The notes beneath the pieces were generated by a model that saw only the letters and a list, made by a program, of their open reading frames with translations, made no database searches and was not told where the DNA came from. From positions 4,154,001 through 4,218,000 of the forward strand of contig NZ_CP109427.1 in NCBI RefSeq assembly GCF_036250695.1: 64,000 nucleotides of DNA, read 5' to 3'. Every line of letters starts with the position of its first letter. The stretch's first letter is position 1. Positions 1 to 8,551 of the stretch are shown piece after piece. The position numbers and the translations under genes were made by a program. Origin of the DNA: Streptomyces sp. NBC_01497. GTDB lineage: Bacteria; Actinomycetota; Actinomycetes; Streptomycetales; Streptomycetaceae.

Positions 1-153
1 CGTACGCTCACCGGTCGCCGGGTGCACCCACTCGCGCCCACCAGTGGCGAGGTCGACGAAGTTCTTGACCGTCTTCGGCGCGTGGTCCGGGAAGAGCCGG
101 ATCTCGATGTCGCCGTGATTGGTCTTCAGGGTGGCGTAAAGCTGCTCAGCCAC
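1..153 (-). CDS. Peptidyl-prolyl cis-trans isomerase, cyclophilin type (3' part outside the window)
   Basis: Only the first 51 codons are present; the gene runs off the left edge. The GTG at 151-153 (reverse strand) opens a protein beginning VAEQLYATLKTNHGDIEIRL, followed by FPDHAPKTVKNFVDLA, which is the usual start of small cytoplasmic cyclophilins (beta-strand ending DIEI, then the APKTVxNF signature). A GGAAGG ribosome-binding site lies just upstream of the GTG. Cyclophilins interconvert cis and trans peptidyl-proline bonds during folding. The active-site part lies outside the window, so catalytic residues cannot be checked. The gene is divergent from the DUF5324 gene to its right, with a roughly 290-bp gap that holds no recognisable gene. 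Confidence 0.88.
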   Translation of the reverse strand, partial: MAEQLYATLKTNHGDIEIRLFPDHAPKTVKNFVDLATGGREWVHPATGERT

Positions 154-440
154 GATGTGCCTTCCGTGAGTCTGCTCTGACCTTCCCGATCCTCGCACGG
201 ACGGCGGCCCGGATGGGCGCGCGGGCATGCGAGAGCACCCCGGGGCGCATTCGAGGCCTCTGCGGGGGTAGCGGGTAGCGAGGCCCTTCGGGGAACGACA
301 CCGGAGCGCCAGGGAAAGAGCGACGACGACGGATTCGTGACACGGATGCCTGTAACGCATGCCGAAGCGGGGTGCGGCAGGCATGATTTCAAAAAGGGTG
401 GACAGGCGACATATCGAACGCCACCGAGGAGGATGATCCT

Positions 441-1118
441 GTGACCCGCATGGACAGCGTGCGTGCCGCTACCGATTCAGCGAGGGAGAGCGTGCAGCAC
501 GCCGCGGAAGCGGTGGCGCCGTACGCCGGAACGGCCAAGGACCAGGCCGCGCAGTATGCACACGAGGCACGCGTACGGCTCGCCCCGACGGTGTCGAAGG
601 CCGCGCAGCAGGCGCGTGTTCAGTTCGACGCGCGCGTCGCGCCGCATGTGCCCCCCAAGGTCGACTTCGCGGCGCAGAAGGCCGCCGCGCGGACGCGGAT
701 GGCGGCACGCCAGGCGGCCGAGTACACCGGCCCCCGGGTCGAGCAGGCCAGGGCGGCGGCAGGGCCGGTGGCCGAGGAGGCCGCGGCTCGCTCGGCGGCG
801 GCGTTCGCCGCACTGCGCGGGCACGTCACGGTCGCCGAGATCAACAAGTTGGTGGCCAAGCACCAGCGCCGGGCCAAGGCGGGTCGCGTCGTCAAGGGCC
901 TCGCGGTCCTCGGCGTACTGGCCGGCGGTGCCTTCGCCGCGTGGAAGTGGTGGGACAAGCAGGCCAACCCCGAATGGCTCGTGGAGCCGCCGGTTGACGC
1001 CGAGGCGTCCGACCGGCCGAACCTGACGTCGGTGGACGGTTCCGCGGGTGCGGACGACACGGGTTCCGGGGCGACGATCGACTCGGAGCACGAGAACCGC
1101 AGGAAGCGCTCCTCCTGA
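441..1118 (+). CDS. DUF5324 family membrane-anchored Ala-rich helical protein
   Basis: A 225-residue protein starting at GTG 441 behind GAGGAGGATGATCCT. Residues 1-130 are long Ala/Arg/Glu/Gln-rich amphipathic helices (TAKDQAAQYAHEARVRLAP, PRVEQARAAAGPVAEEAAAR). A single hydrophobic segment near 150-168 (GLAVLGVLAGGAFAAWKWW) is followed by a short acidic/Ser tail. This is the layout of the Streptomyces DUF5324 family; family identity is from recall of that pattern. No catalytic motif is visible. It resembles apolipoprotein- or phasin-like helical proteins that coat membranes, but function is unknown. Codon use is normal for this genome. Confidence 0.85.
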   Translation: MTRMDSVRAATDSARESVQHAAEAVAPYAGTAKDQAAQYAHEARVRLAPTVSKAAQQARVQFDARVAPHVPPKVDFAAQKAAARTRMAARQAAEYTGPRVEQARAAAGPVAEEAAARSAAAFAALRGHVTVAEINKLVAKHQRRAKAGRVVKGLAVLGVLAGGAFAAWKWWDKQANPEWLVEPPVDAEASDRPNLTSVDGSAGADDTGSGATIDSEHENRRKRSS

Positions 1119-1193
1119 GGGTCCTGACGGTCCGTCTCCCGGGAGGAACCGCTCCTGGAAGCCGTGATCCGGTGACCTGTCGTTGAGGAGACC

Positions 1194-1550
1194 GTGCAGC
1201 TGGACGGCGTGATCCCGCAAGCCGTGAACCGGGGAGCCATGGTCCGGACGTCGACGTTCCGGACGGTGGTTCTCCGGGGTGCGGTGCTGCGGGGTGCGGT
1301 GCTGCGGGCGCCCGTGTTCCGTGAGGCACTGTCCCAAGGAACTCTGTCCCGAGAGGCAGTGTCCGGAGAGGCAGTGTCCGGAGGGGCGATGTCCGGAGAG
1401 GCAGTGGCCGGAGAGGCGATGTCCCGGGAAGCGGTGTTCCGCTCTCCACGGACGGTGCGTTCTCCACGGACGGTGCGCTCCGACCGGGTGGTTCGCCGGC
1501 CGCGGGCGGTGCTCGCCGCGCGGACTTCTCCGCGTGCGTGGCGTTCCTGA
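1194..1550 (+). repeat. 15-bp tandem repeat block with a possible 118-aa pentapeptide-patterned ORF
   Basis: Between about 1140 and 1500 the DNA is built from degenerate 15-bp units, clearest at 1265-1440, where GTGTCCGGAGAGGCA recurs with small changes. Because the period is a multiple of three, the frame from GTG 1194 to 1550 reads as five-residue units (VVLRG, AVLRG, AVLRA, AVSGE, AMSGE). The opposite strand is also five-residue periodic (LSGHC, PSGHC). There is no convincing Shine-Dalgarno and no recognised homologue. Leucine or Phe recurs at one position as in pentapeptide-repeat proteins, but the A(D/N)LXX consensus is absent. A repeat block is certain; a translated gene is doubtful. 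Confidence 0.5.
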
Positions 1551-1653
1551 CGGGAGATCCGGTGACGGTCCGTCTCCTGACGGACGCTGCCGTGTCCCAC
1601 AACGCGGACGGTGTTCTTCGAGGCGCCGGGATTCCCGAACGGGACCCGGCGCC

Positions 1654-2085
1654 TCATGCTGCCGCGAGCGCGACGTCGCCGAGCCCTTCGAGCATGCCGT
1701 CGAGGGGGAGCTGAGCGGGGATGCGGCGGACCGAGGGGGACGAGCCGTGGGCTTCGGCGGTGATGCGCTGCTTGATCGTGGGCGGCAGGGCGCGTTCACG
1801 CGGCTCGTGTGCGGCGACAGCCGGTTCCGGCGCGCGCCTCCGTTCGGCGACGCCCGTGCCCCGGGTGGCGGTGGCCCCCGGATCGACCCGTGGCGCCGGT
1901 ACCTGCGCGGGCACCACCGGCGCCGGGGCGACGGTCTCGGCACCGCGGTCGGCGGGCTGGTCTGCCGGCTGCGCGGCGGAGCCGGCGGCAGCGATGGCGG
2001 GGGTGGTGAGGCCAAGCGTGGCGAGTACGGCGAAGAACGCGGTGATGAACGCGGTCCAGAGGTTCCTGACCTTGACGACGGCCAT
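1654..2085 (-). CDS. Small exported protein (DUF6344-like)
   Basis: A 143-residue protein starting MAVVKVRNLWTAFITAF. Residues 7-33 form a signal-peptide-like hydrophobic segment ending TTPAIAAAG, with a plausible AxA cleavage site near 31-34. The rest is Pro/Ala/Arg-rich with no Cys and no enzyme motif. The N-terminus matches, from memory, the Streptomyces DUF6344 family; this could not be confirmed by search. It stands alone, with the 15-bp repeat block downstream and a gene-free stretch upstream. Likely secreted or cell-wall associated; function unknown. Confidence 0.7.
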   Translation of the reverse strand: MAVVKVRNLWTAFITAFFAVLATLGLTTPAIAAAGSAAQPADQPADRGAETVAPAPVVPAQVPAPRVDPGATATRGTGVAERRRAPEPAVAAHEPRERALPPTIKQRITAEAHGSSPSVRRIPAQLPLDGMLEGLGDVALAAA

Positions 2086-2989
2086 GACTCCTCGCTTTCG
2101 GGTGAGGTCCGGTCGCGCACCCGGTTCATTCCGAGTTGCGCGGTTTGAGTACGTTCATCATCATGTGGGCCCGCAGCCGATTCCGTGGGAGATACGCCGC
2201 CCCGCGCGCAGTTCGTCTGATGAACACCACCCGTTCAGTCGATCCTCACATGCGAAAAGCAGAAAACCGCCGCTTCCTCCGGGGCCTGGCGACCGTCCCC
2301 CAGCGACGTGGCAGAGGTTCCAACTCGCCTGTTCTCAGGCTCATTTGGCGCCCCGTACGGGAGACCACCGACCGCTGCACGGCTCACGGGGACGCGCAAC
2401 CCGACGGCGTCACTCCGCGCCGCTCGGGCACGTCCACCCACACGCCGGCCCCCTCAGTACACGCGGGCCCGGCACTCCGCCCGCGGGTCGCGGGCCGTCC
2501 CCGTCCCCGCGCGGAGGCACGAGGCAGGGGCCGTAGACCGTCCAGGCCTCGTGCGACCGCAGCGCGACCCGCACCGGTGACCCCGCCGCCCGGACCGTTG
2601 CGAAGCGACGGGGGGGACGACCGCTCCCGCCGTGAATCCCCCACCGCACCTCCCGGCACCCGGGCAGCCGGTCCGCGGAGACCTTGGTCATCCCTCGTCC
2701 GGAAGCGAAAGGCGGCCGGACATGAGGAGATCCGCCGGCCCCACGCGCCGGAGGATGCGGTCGGCACCCTGGAGCGCTTCAGCGGCGGCGACACCCACGA
2801 CAGCGGGACCTCTGCCCCTCACGTCATCCACGTCATCGCCGCGCTCCGGCCCCGGCGCCCCCGTGGTCCGCCACCCGAAATCCAGGGGATCCGCAGGACG
2901 ACGAGCTGACGAAGGATGACGTATCAGGCCCGGGGACCACCGGTCGGCGCCACCGCACGGACACCTCAGCGAGCCGACCCGGTACGAGA
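2086..2989. other. Intergenic stretch without a supported gene
   Basis: About 900 bp between the small exported protein and tRNA-Ala. Open frames exist on both strands (for example 2136-2909 plus and 2384-2794 minus), but all are Arg/Pro/Gly-rich, lack ribosome-binding sites and resemble no family. The left end should hold the promoter of the 1654-2085 gene. Nothing else is recognisable. Confidence 0.6.
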
Positions 2990-3031
2990 AGAACCCCTCC
3001 GGCCCGCGCTGACGCAGGACGAAGGGGTTCT
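2990..3031 (-). terminator. Hairpin downstream of tRNA-Ala
   Basis: AGAACCCC (2990-2997) pairs with GGGGTTCT (3024-3031) around a 26-nt loop. It begins seven bases beyond the 3' end of the leftward tRNA-Ala, which suits a terminator or processing hairpin. There is no T-run, as is common in Streptomyces. Confidence 0.5.
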
Positions 3032-3037
3032 ACGGGG

Positions 3038-3110
3038 TGGAGCCTAGGGGAGTCGAACCCCTGACATCTGCCATGCAAAGACAGCGCTCTACCAACTGAG
3101 CTAAGGCCCC
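3038..3110 (-). tRNA. tRNA-Ala (anticodon TGC)
   Basis: The reverse strand reads GGGGCCTTAGCTCAGTTGGT... with anticodon loop CTTTGCATG (anticodon TGC) and T-loop GGTTCGACTCC. The acceptor stem GGGGCCT/AGGCTCC pairs fully with one G-T pair, and the discriminator base is A at 3038. CCA is not encoded. It is transcribed leftwards and is not part of an rRNA operon; together with tRNA-Ile at 18.9 kb it flanks the accessory region downstream of gyrA. Confidence 0.97.
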
Positions 3111-3254
3111 GTGCCGGGAACAGCGTACCGGGTCGGGAGGTGCATCCCGAAAAAGGTTGGGACTCCCCGAGTCCGACCACGCTCCGTAAGATGCCCCACA
3201 GGTTCGCAGCAGTGAAGCTGGGGCCGCCGCTTGGGGAAGCGATGGGGAGACGCG

Positions 3255-3800
3255 ATGGACGCCGCACAACAGGAAACGACAGCTCGTGCCAGAGAACTGC
3301 AGAGAAGCTGGTACGGGGAGCCGCTGGGGGCGCTCTTTCGCCGGCTCATCGACGATCTGGGGCTGAACCAGGCCCGGCTCGCCCAGGTACTCGGGCTCTC
3401 GGCTCCGATGCTCTCACAGCTGATGAGCGGGCAGCGGGCGAAGATCGGCAATCCGGCCGTGGTGCAGCGTGTCCAGTCGCTCCAGGATCTCGCGGGGCAG
3501 GTCGCGGACGGCAGCGTGAGCGCCGGGGAGGCGACGGGCCGCATGGAGGAGATCAAGAGGTCGCAGGGCGGTTCCGTGCTGACCACGAGTCAGTCCACGA
3601 ACACTTCGGGGGCGCCCACCGTGCGGCGCGTGGTGCGGGAGATCCAGTCGCTCCTGCGGTCCGTCGCCGCCGCGGGTGACATCATCGACGCCGCGAACGC
3701 GCTGGCGCCGACGCAGCCGGAGCTGGCCGAATTCCTGCGGGTGTACGGCGCGGGGCGCACCGCCGACGCGGTCGCCCACTACGAGGCGCATCAGAGCTGA
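3255..3800 (+). CDS. XRE-family helix-turn-helix DNA-binding protein
   Basis: 181 residues from ATG 3255, preceded by GGGGAGACGCG. Residues about 28-65 form a lambda-repressor-like HTH (FRRLIDDLGLNQARLAQVLG, then SAPMLSQLMSGQRAKIGNP). Residues 70-110 continue as helix. After a Ser/Thr-rich linker (about 111-125) there is a second helical segment (VVREIQSLLRSVAAAGDIIDAA) near 130-155. An upstream in-frame ATG at 3231 would add eight residues but lacks a ribosome-binding site. The kinase gene starts 28 bp after its stop, so the two are probably co-transcribed and the regulator may be linked to the kinase. Confidence 0.88.
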   Translation: MDAAQQETTARARELQRSWYGEPLGALFRRLIDDLGLNQARLAQVLGLSAPMLSQLMSGQRAKIGNPAVVQRVQSLQDLAGQVADGSVSAGEATGRMEEIKRSQGGSVLTTSQSTNTSGAPTVRRVVREIQSLLRSVAAAGDIIDAANALAPTQPELAEFLRVYGAGRTADAVAHYEAHQS

Positions 3801-3828
3801 GGCCTACCGGCCGAGGGGGGCGTGCGGC

Positions 3829-5445
3829 ATGGGCGAGGTGTTCGCGGGGCGGTACGAGCTCGTCGACCCGATCGGGCGGGGCGGCATAGGGGCCGTGTGG
3901 CGCGCCTGGGACCACCGGCGCCGCCGGTACGTGGCGGCCAAGGTCCTCCAGCAGAGCGACGCGCACACGCTGCTGCGTTTCGTGCGTGAGCAGGCCGTAC
4001 GCATCGATCATCCGCATGTCCTCGCGCCGGCGTCCTGGGCCGCCGACGACGACAAGGTCCTGTTCACGATGGACCTCGTCGCCGGCGGCTCGCTCGCGCA
4101 CCTCATCGGCGACTACGGCCCGCTGCCCCCCGGCTATGTGTGCGTGCTCCTGGACCAGCTGCTCGCCGGACTCGCCGCCGTGCACGCCGAGGGCATCGTG
4201 CACCGGGACATCAAGCCCGCGAACGTCCTGCTCGAAGCCACCGGCACGGGCCGCCCCCACCTGCGTGTCTCGGACTTCGGGATCTCCATGCGCAAGGGGG
4301 AGCCCCGCCTCACGGAGACCAACTACGTGGTGGGTACGCCCGGTTATTTCGCGCCTGAGCAGCTGCTGGGCGCGGAACCGGACTTTCCCGCCGACCTGTT
4401 CGCCACCGGGCTCGTCGCCCTCTACCTGCTCGAAGGGCACAAGCCGGACGCCAAGGCGCTCGTCGAGTACTTCGCCGAGCACGGCACACCGGGCGCCCCG
4501 CAGGGGGTGCCGGAACCCTTGTGGCAGGTCCTGGCCGGGCTGCTGCAACCCGATCCGCACGCCCGGTTCCGTACGGCGACGGGCGCGCGCAAGGCGCTCG
4601 CCGCCGCGCTGGAGCTGCTGCCCGCCGATCCGGCGGCGGTGTCCGATCCGGTCGAGGTCTTCGACCAGATCGGCCCGCTGCCGGCCGGGTTCGACGCGAA
4701 GGGGCCGGGCGGCACGGGCGGGCGGAGTGGTCCCGACGGTACGGGTGGTCAAGGGCGTACGGGCGGGGCGGGCCGCGTTCCCGGCCCCGCGAGCATCGGC
4801 GGCGGGCAGGCGACGGGCGGCGGGCCCGCCCCGAGGACCTCGGAGGGAACCCCACCGGTTCCCAGCACCCCACCGGCCCCGACGGCCCCACCGGTACCGG
4901 CGTTCGCCCCCACCGTGTCCCCGGTTGCCGCGACGCCCCGGCCGGCGACGCCCACCGGCGACCCCCGCGCACCGGCCCCCACGCCGCCCGACACCGGGCC
5001 CGGGCCGCTGCCCCCGGCAGCTCTCACCGCCACGCCGCCTTCGGCGACCCCCGCCACCGCTCCGGCACCGGGCCCCGCCCGGACGCCCGCCACACCGCCC
5101 TCGGCGCTCGCCCCGGGCGCCACCGGGCCGGCGTCCCTGTCCGACACCGGCAGCTTCCACCTGCCGCCGCCCGTACCCGTGCCCGCACCGGTACTCGCGC
5201 CCGCACCGCCGCACGCGGGACATCCGGCCCCGCTGCCGAACGAGCCGTACGCGCCGTACGAACCGCTCGCGGCGCACCCGTACACCCCGACCCCCCTCGC
5301 ACCGGAGCGGCCGGCGGCACGGACGGCGGCCCGTTCCCACGCGGCGGCGCGGCGGCCGGGGCCGCCCGCGCGGGTCGCCGTGCCGGTGCTGCTGCTGGCG
5401 CTCGCCTGCTTCGCCGTGGGGATCTGGGCGCTCAGCGGTTCCTGA
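3829..5445 (+). CDS. Serine/threonine protein kinase with Pro/Ala-rich linker and C-terminal membrane anchor
   Basis: 538 residues from ATG 3829. The kinase domain (about 8-270) is complete: glycine loop GRGGIG at 16-21, catalytic Lys38 in VAAK, HRDIKPAN at 125-132 and DFG at 149-151, followed by GTPGYFAPEQ. Residues about 285-510 are a low-complexity Pro/Ala/Thr/Gly linker. The protein ends with one transmembrane helix near 516-534 and only a few residues beyond it. PknB-like kinases normally carry an external sensor after this helix; here none exists, so the signal must come from within the membrane or from a partner. It follows the XRE gene closely, and its last 14 bp overlap the convergent 5432-6799 gene. 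Active kinase: near certain. Substrate: unknown. Confidence 0.93.
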   Translation: MGEVFAGRYELVDPIGRGGIGAVWRAWDHRRRRYVAAKVLQQSDAHTLLRFVREQAVRIDHPHVLAPASWAADDDKVLFTMDLVAGGSLAHLIGDYGPLPPGYVCVLLDQLLAGLAAVHAEGIVHRDIKPANVLLEATGTGRPHLRVSDFGISMRKGEPRLTETNYVVGTPGYFAPEQLLGAEPDFPADLFATGLVALYLLEGHKPDAKALVEYFAEHGTPGAPQGVPEPLWQVLAGLLQPDPHARFRTATGARKALAAALELLPADPAAVSDPVEVFDQIGPLPAGFDAKGPGGTGGRSGPDGTGGQGRTGGAGRVPGPASIGGGQATGGGPAPRTSEGTPPVPSTPPAPTAPPVPAFAPTVSPVAATPRPATPTGDPRAPAPTPPDTGPGPLPPAALTATPPSATPATAPAPGPARTPATPPSALAPGATGPASLSDTGSFHLPPPVPVPAPVLAPAPPHAGHPAPLPNEPYAPYEPLAAHPYTPTPLAPERPAARTAARSHAAARRPGPPARVAVPVLLLALACFAVGIWALSGS

Positions 5446-6799
5446 CGCCGCGGCGCCGGGCGATCAGCCTCCAGCCGGCGAGCACGGCGACCAGCGCTGT
5501 CCCGGTGCCGATGCCCGCGTAACCGACCAGCCGTCTGGCGTCCGGGGCGAACCGCGCGCCGGACGCCGTCCCCAGCGCGCCGGTCACCGGATTCCCGCCC
5601 TGGACGCTGAAGGGTCCCGGCGGGCCCGCGTACGCGGGTGCCGGGGCCGGCGAGCCGGTCACGTCGAGCCGCAGCGTGATCCCGTACGGCCCCGCGCCGT
5701 ACACGGAGGCCAGCTTCGGACTGAGGCTGATCCGCACGTAGTACCAGCCGGCGAAGCGCATGTCGCGCTCGCCGGCGCGGTAGGAGAAGCGGTTCTGGTA
5801 CGCCACCGGCGGGAGCGGGTCCATCGACGTCGTCTTCTGCCGCCCGTCGTACAGCGGCGCGTTCGCGCTCTGGACGAACCCGAGCGCGGGGTTGAACAGG
5901 GAGACCGCGACGGCGCCGTTGACCAGGCCGAGCCCGGCGCTCCCGGTGGCCGACGGCGGCGGTTCCGGCGCGCTCGCGAGGTCCACGCTCGAAAACAGCT
6001 GCTGCCCCCAGTCCACCGGTACGCGGTAGAACACCGTCTCCCCGGGCTTGACCATCGCCGTGTATGCGCCGTGCGGCCCCACGCGTGCCGCGTCGGAGAA
6101 GCCCGTACCGCCCGCTACCCGCGTGGGAGTGCCGGGGCTCGGCGTCGGGGAGGCGCTGGGCCAGTTCTCCGGCGCCGCGGTCGGGCCGGCCTTCGTCAGA
6201 CCCGGTTCGCTCAGGTGCCGCAGCTCCAGATCCCACGGGTCGGCCGACGACCCGGGGTCCCCGTCACGCCGTACGACGACGTAGTACGGACCGGCCTCGG
6301 CGCAGGTGGCGACGGGCCCGCCCACGGTGCGGTACGCGTACGCCGCCAGTGGTCTGGGGAAGTCGGTCGAGACGCCGAACTCGGACTGGTTCGAGCTGCA
6401 CTCGTGGCCGTCGCGGTCCTGGAGGCTCACCTCGATCTTGTCGCCGTAGGCGACCTTCGTGCCGGTCTTCGGCACGGCGACGGCGGAGACGTACGTGTTG
6501 CTCGTCGCGTCCAGGTCGACGCGGTAGACGAGGGTCCCGGCCGCCTTGATCGTGTCGCGGTAGGTGACACCGGTGGCGAGCACCGCCGCGTCGGCGGTGC
6601 TCGTGGCGCCGGTGACGCGCCGGGCAGCGGGGTCGAAGGCGTACGCGCCCGGCGCCCCGGAGGCGGACGCGCGCTGCACGGGCGCCGCGGCCGTCACGGC
6701 GCCCAGCAGGGTGAGGACGCAGAGCGCAGCGCCCGCGGCGGACCGTGTCCCGCGCCGGTGGTCCCGCCGTCCGCGCCAACGAAATTGACGACCCGTCAC
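5432..6799 (-). CDS. Exported protein with C-terminal membrane anchor, unknown function
   Basis: 455 residues from GTG 6797-6799, chosen because GGGGGGACAGT precedes it; the frame is open further upstream but without a start site. Residues about 15-45 are a signal peptide (SAAGAALCVLTLLGAVTAAA). The mature part has repeated beta-rich stretches (TYRDTIKAAGTLVYRVDLDA, GETVFYRVPVDWGQQLFSSV) that look like two bacterial pre-peptidase-C-like beta-sandwich folds; that fold call is inference. Near the C-terminus GYAGIGTGTALVAVLAGWRL is a transmembrane helix followed by RRRGVRNR on the cytoplasmic side. Two Cys residues near 175 and 215 could form a disulfide. It converges on, and overlaps by 14 bp, the sensor-less kinase gene, and could act with it at the membrane. 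Confidence 0.85.
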   Translation of the reverse strand: MTGRQFRWRGRRDHRRGTRSAAGAALCVLTLLGAVTAAAPVQRASASGAPGAYAFDPAARRVTGATSTADAAVLATGVTYRDTIKAAGTLVYRVDLDATSNTYVSAVAVPKTGTKVAYGDKIEVSLQDRDGHECSSNQSEFGVSTDFPRPLAAYAYRTVGGPVATCAEAGPYYVVVRRDGDPGSSADPWDLELRHLSEPGLTKAGPTAAPENWPSASPTPSPGTPTRVAGGTGFSDAARVGPHGAYTAMVKPGETVFYRVPVDWGQQLFSSVDLASAPEPPPSATGSAGLGLVNGAVAVSLFNPALGFVQSANAPLYDGRQKTTSMDPLPPVAYQNRFSYRAGERDMRFAGWYYVRISLSPKLASVYGAGPYGITLRLDVTGSPAPAPAYAGPPGPFSVQGGNPVTGALGTASGARFAPDARRLVGYAGIGTGTALVAVLAGWRLIARRRGVRNR

Positions 6800-7029
6800 A
6801 CTGTCCCCCCGCTGCTCGCCGGCGGCCGGTGGGCGCCCGGTACCGGCCGGTGTCCGGTCCATCCTGCCCCGGGGGCCCCTGCTCTGCCAGGGCCCCCGCA
6901 CACGCGCCCCCGCACACCTGGCCGGACCGGCCGCGCACGAACAGGACCCGCGTCCGGACAGCACGAAGCCCCGGTCGCTTCGCGCGGCCGGGGCTCGTTC
7001 TCTTCAGGACTGTGTGCGGATTGCGTGCC

Positions 7030-7167
7030 TCAGGCGTCGGCTCCGGAGGACGGCACGGAGTCGGTCGCCTCCGTCCACAGATCCTGCTCGGCGCGATCCG
7101 CCTGGATCTGGCGGTACACGAGGAACCCGCCGATGGCGGCCAGTGCGACCAGGAGAAGCTTCTTCAC
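7030..7167 (-). CDS. DLW-39 family small membrane protein
   Basis: 45 residues from GTG 7165-7167, starting VKKLLLVALAAIGGFLVYRQ and containing the eponymous DLW motif at 29-31 (AEQDLWTEATDSVP). One N-terminal hydrophobic helix (3-19) and a short charged tail make it a single-span membrane microprotein. It belongs to the actinobacterial DLW-39 family found near gyrA; function unknown. GAGG lies about seven bases upstream. A TATAGT hexamer on the reverse strand (7213-7218) about 45 bp upstream is a good -10 candidate. Longer frames upstream are not supported. Confidence 0.92.
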   Translation of the reverse strand: MKKLLLVALAAIGGFLVYRQIQADRAEQDLWTEATDSVPSSGADA

Positions 7168-7661
7168 CGCGCGACCTCGTCTTTCATTGACGTAGGGGAC
7201 CTTCTCTCGCCGACTATACACACCGGTCGATACCGATCGGTGACCTGTCGGCGCCTCGGCCACCGGCCCCTTCGTCCCCTTCGCGGGCGTTTTCCCGACC
7301 GGCCCGCGCACCGTCCGCGACGCCGCCTTCCGGACGCTCTCGCGCACCCGCTTCCCGTCCGACTTCCCGCTGCCGGGGCCCCCTCGTACAAACGCGTTCC
7401 CGGGTTCGCGCGGGCGCGGACGCGCACCCGGAAGCGCGCCCGTCCCCACCGCCTCGACGCAGCGTCCGCACGGGACATCCCCCGCCCGGACACACAACAG
7501 GCATAGGTCATCAAGTGCCGGGCACGCGGACCGTACGCAGAAAGCGAGAGCCCGTACCGGTCGGTGCGCCCCACGTATCGCGACCGTCTGTCGCGCCCAC
7601 GGAGCGCACAGCGCGTGCCGAACCGGCGCGCCCCCTTTTTCACGACGCCACGGAGCGGACC
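7168..7661. other. Intergenic region with divergent promoters (DLW-39 and gas-vesicle operon)
   Basis: About 490 bp between two divergent genes. The left part holds ACTATA at 7213-7218 (TATAGT read leftwards, -10 for DLW-39) beside the palindrome-like ACCGGTCGATACCGATCGGT at about 7222-7241. The gvpO promoter must lie in the right part, but no confident -35/-10 pair was identified. No gene is supported. Confidence 0.5.
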
Positions 7662-7970
7662 ATGACGAATTCCGAGAGCTCAAGCAGCACGAACGGAAGT
7701 GACAGCAAGCGGAAACGCATCGCGGCTCCTGAAGCGATGCGCCGCGCCGCCGAACAACTCTCCGGTCTGCTCGGCAGCGAACCGGATTCGGTCTCCGCCA
7801 TCAAGAAGACCGACGACGGCTGGACGGCCGCGGTCGAGGTGGTCGAGATCGAGCGCATTCCGGACACATCGAGCGTCATGGCGTCCTACCGCGTGGAACT
7901 GGACGGCGAGGGCGAATTGGTCGGTTACGAGAGGACCCAACGCTACCCGCGGGGCAAGGTCGACCGATGA
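7662..7970 (+). CDS. gvpO: Gas vesicle protein GvpO
   Basis: 102 residues from ATG 7662. After a Ser/Lys-rich start, residues about 24-100 carry the GvpO domain (APEAMRRAAEQLSGLLG, then DDGWTAAVEVVEIERIPD and DTSSVMASYRVELDGEGELV). In known gas-vesicle clusters GvpO is a minor accessory or assembly protein. The frame is open upstream to 7515, but ATG 7662 is placed next to CGGAGCGG and to the family N-terminus. First gene of the gvpOAFGYZJLSK run; about 140 bp separates it from gvpA. Confidence 0.93.
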   Translation: MTNSESSSSTNGSDSKRKRIAAPEAMRRAAEQLSGLLGSEPDSVSAIKKTDDGWTAAVEVVEIERIPDTSSVMASYRVELDGEGELVGYERTQRYPRGKVDR

Positions 7971-8110
7971 GCGGTCGGTGAGCGGTTGACGCCGCCCTTT
8001 TTCATCTGCGAACGCGGTGTCACGCGTCCGCACGGTGCGTGCGACGAACCACGGGCGACTGCGGCGGAACGGCATTCCGCTGTGCCCCAGCAAAGAGAGG
8101 AAGAAGCAAC

Positions 8111-8548
8111 GTGAGCATAGTGCAGCAGTCCAACGCTCCGGCGAGCGGCGGTGGTTCCGGGAATCTCTACGATGTCCTGGAACTGATCCTGGACCGCGGC
8201 CTCGTCATTGACGCCTTTGTCCGGGTGTCCCTGGTCGGCATCGAAATACTCAAGATCGACGTACGCGTCGTGGTCGCGAGTGTGGACACGTATCTGCGGT
8301 TCGCGGAGGCCTGCAACAGGCTCGACCTGGAGTCCGGCCGCAACAAGCCCTCGGGCCTGACCGACCTGGTCGGGAACACCGTGGAGAGCGGCGCCAAAGG
8401 AAAAAGCAAAGGAGCGCTGACGGGGGCCGTCGAGGCCATCACCGAATCGCTCCAGGGCAGCGGCGACGACGACGGCGAACGCGAGCGCAGCAGTAGCAGC
8501 AAGTCGAGTTCGTCCAGCCGCCGTACGACCCGTCGCCGGGAGGAGTAG
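8111..8548 (+). CDS. gvpA: Gas vesicle structural protein GvpA with long charged tail
   Basis: 145 residues from GTG 8111 behind AGAGAGGAAG. Residues about 18-75 are the conserved shell-forming core: [50 protein letters not shown]. Classical GvpA is about 70-80 residues; here about 70 more follow, ending in a Ser/Arg/Asp/Glu-rich tail ([17 protein letters not shown]). Such tails are known in actinomycete GvpA. It would form the gas-permeable rib of the vesicle wall. GvpF starts three bases after its stop, so the two are co-translated. Confidence 0.95.
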   Translation: MSIVQQSNAPASGGGSGNLYDVLELILDRGLVIDAFVRVSLVGIEILKIDVRVVVASVDTYLRFAEACNRLDLESGRNKPSGLTDLVGNTVESGAKGKSKGALTGAVEAITESLQGSGDDDGERERSSSSKSSSSSRRTTRRREE

Positions 8549-8551
8549 TCC

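Noticed and set aside
477..2129. 550-codon reverse-strand frame opposite the DUF5324 gene and the repeat block
   Set aside because: Its length stems from GC-rich codon bias and the 15-bp repeats; the true genes are on other frames with proper starts and domains.
2136..2909. Open frames in the gap before tRNA-Ala
   Set aside because: No ribosome site, no family likeness, Arg/Pro-rich.
3986..7195. Very long open frame (about 1069 codons) across the kinase and beyond
   Set aside because: It is a frame shadow: Arg/Pro/Ser-rich without domains, overlapping the well-supported kinase and the convergent exported-protein gene.
7030..7683. 217-codon reverse-strand frame containing DLW-39
   Set aside because: Only the last 45 codons have family likeness and a start signal; the rest covers the gvpO promoter region.
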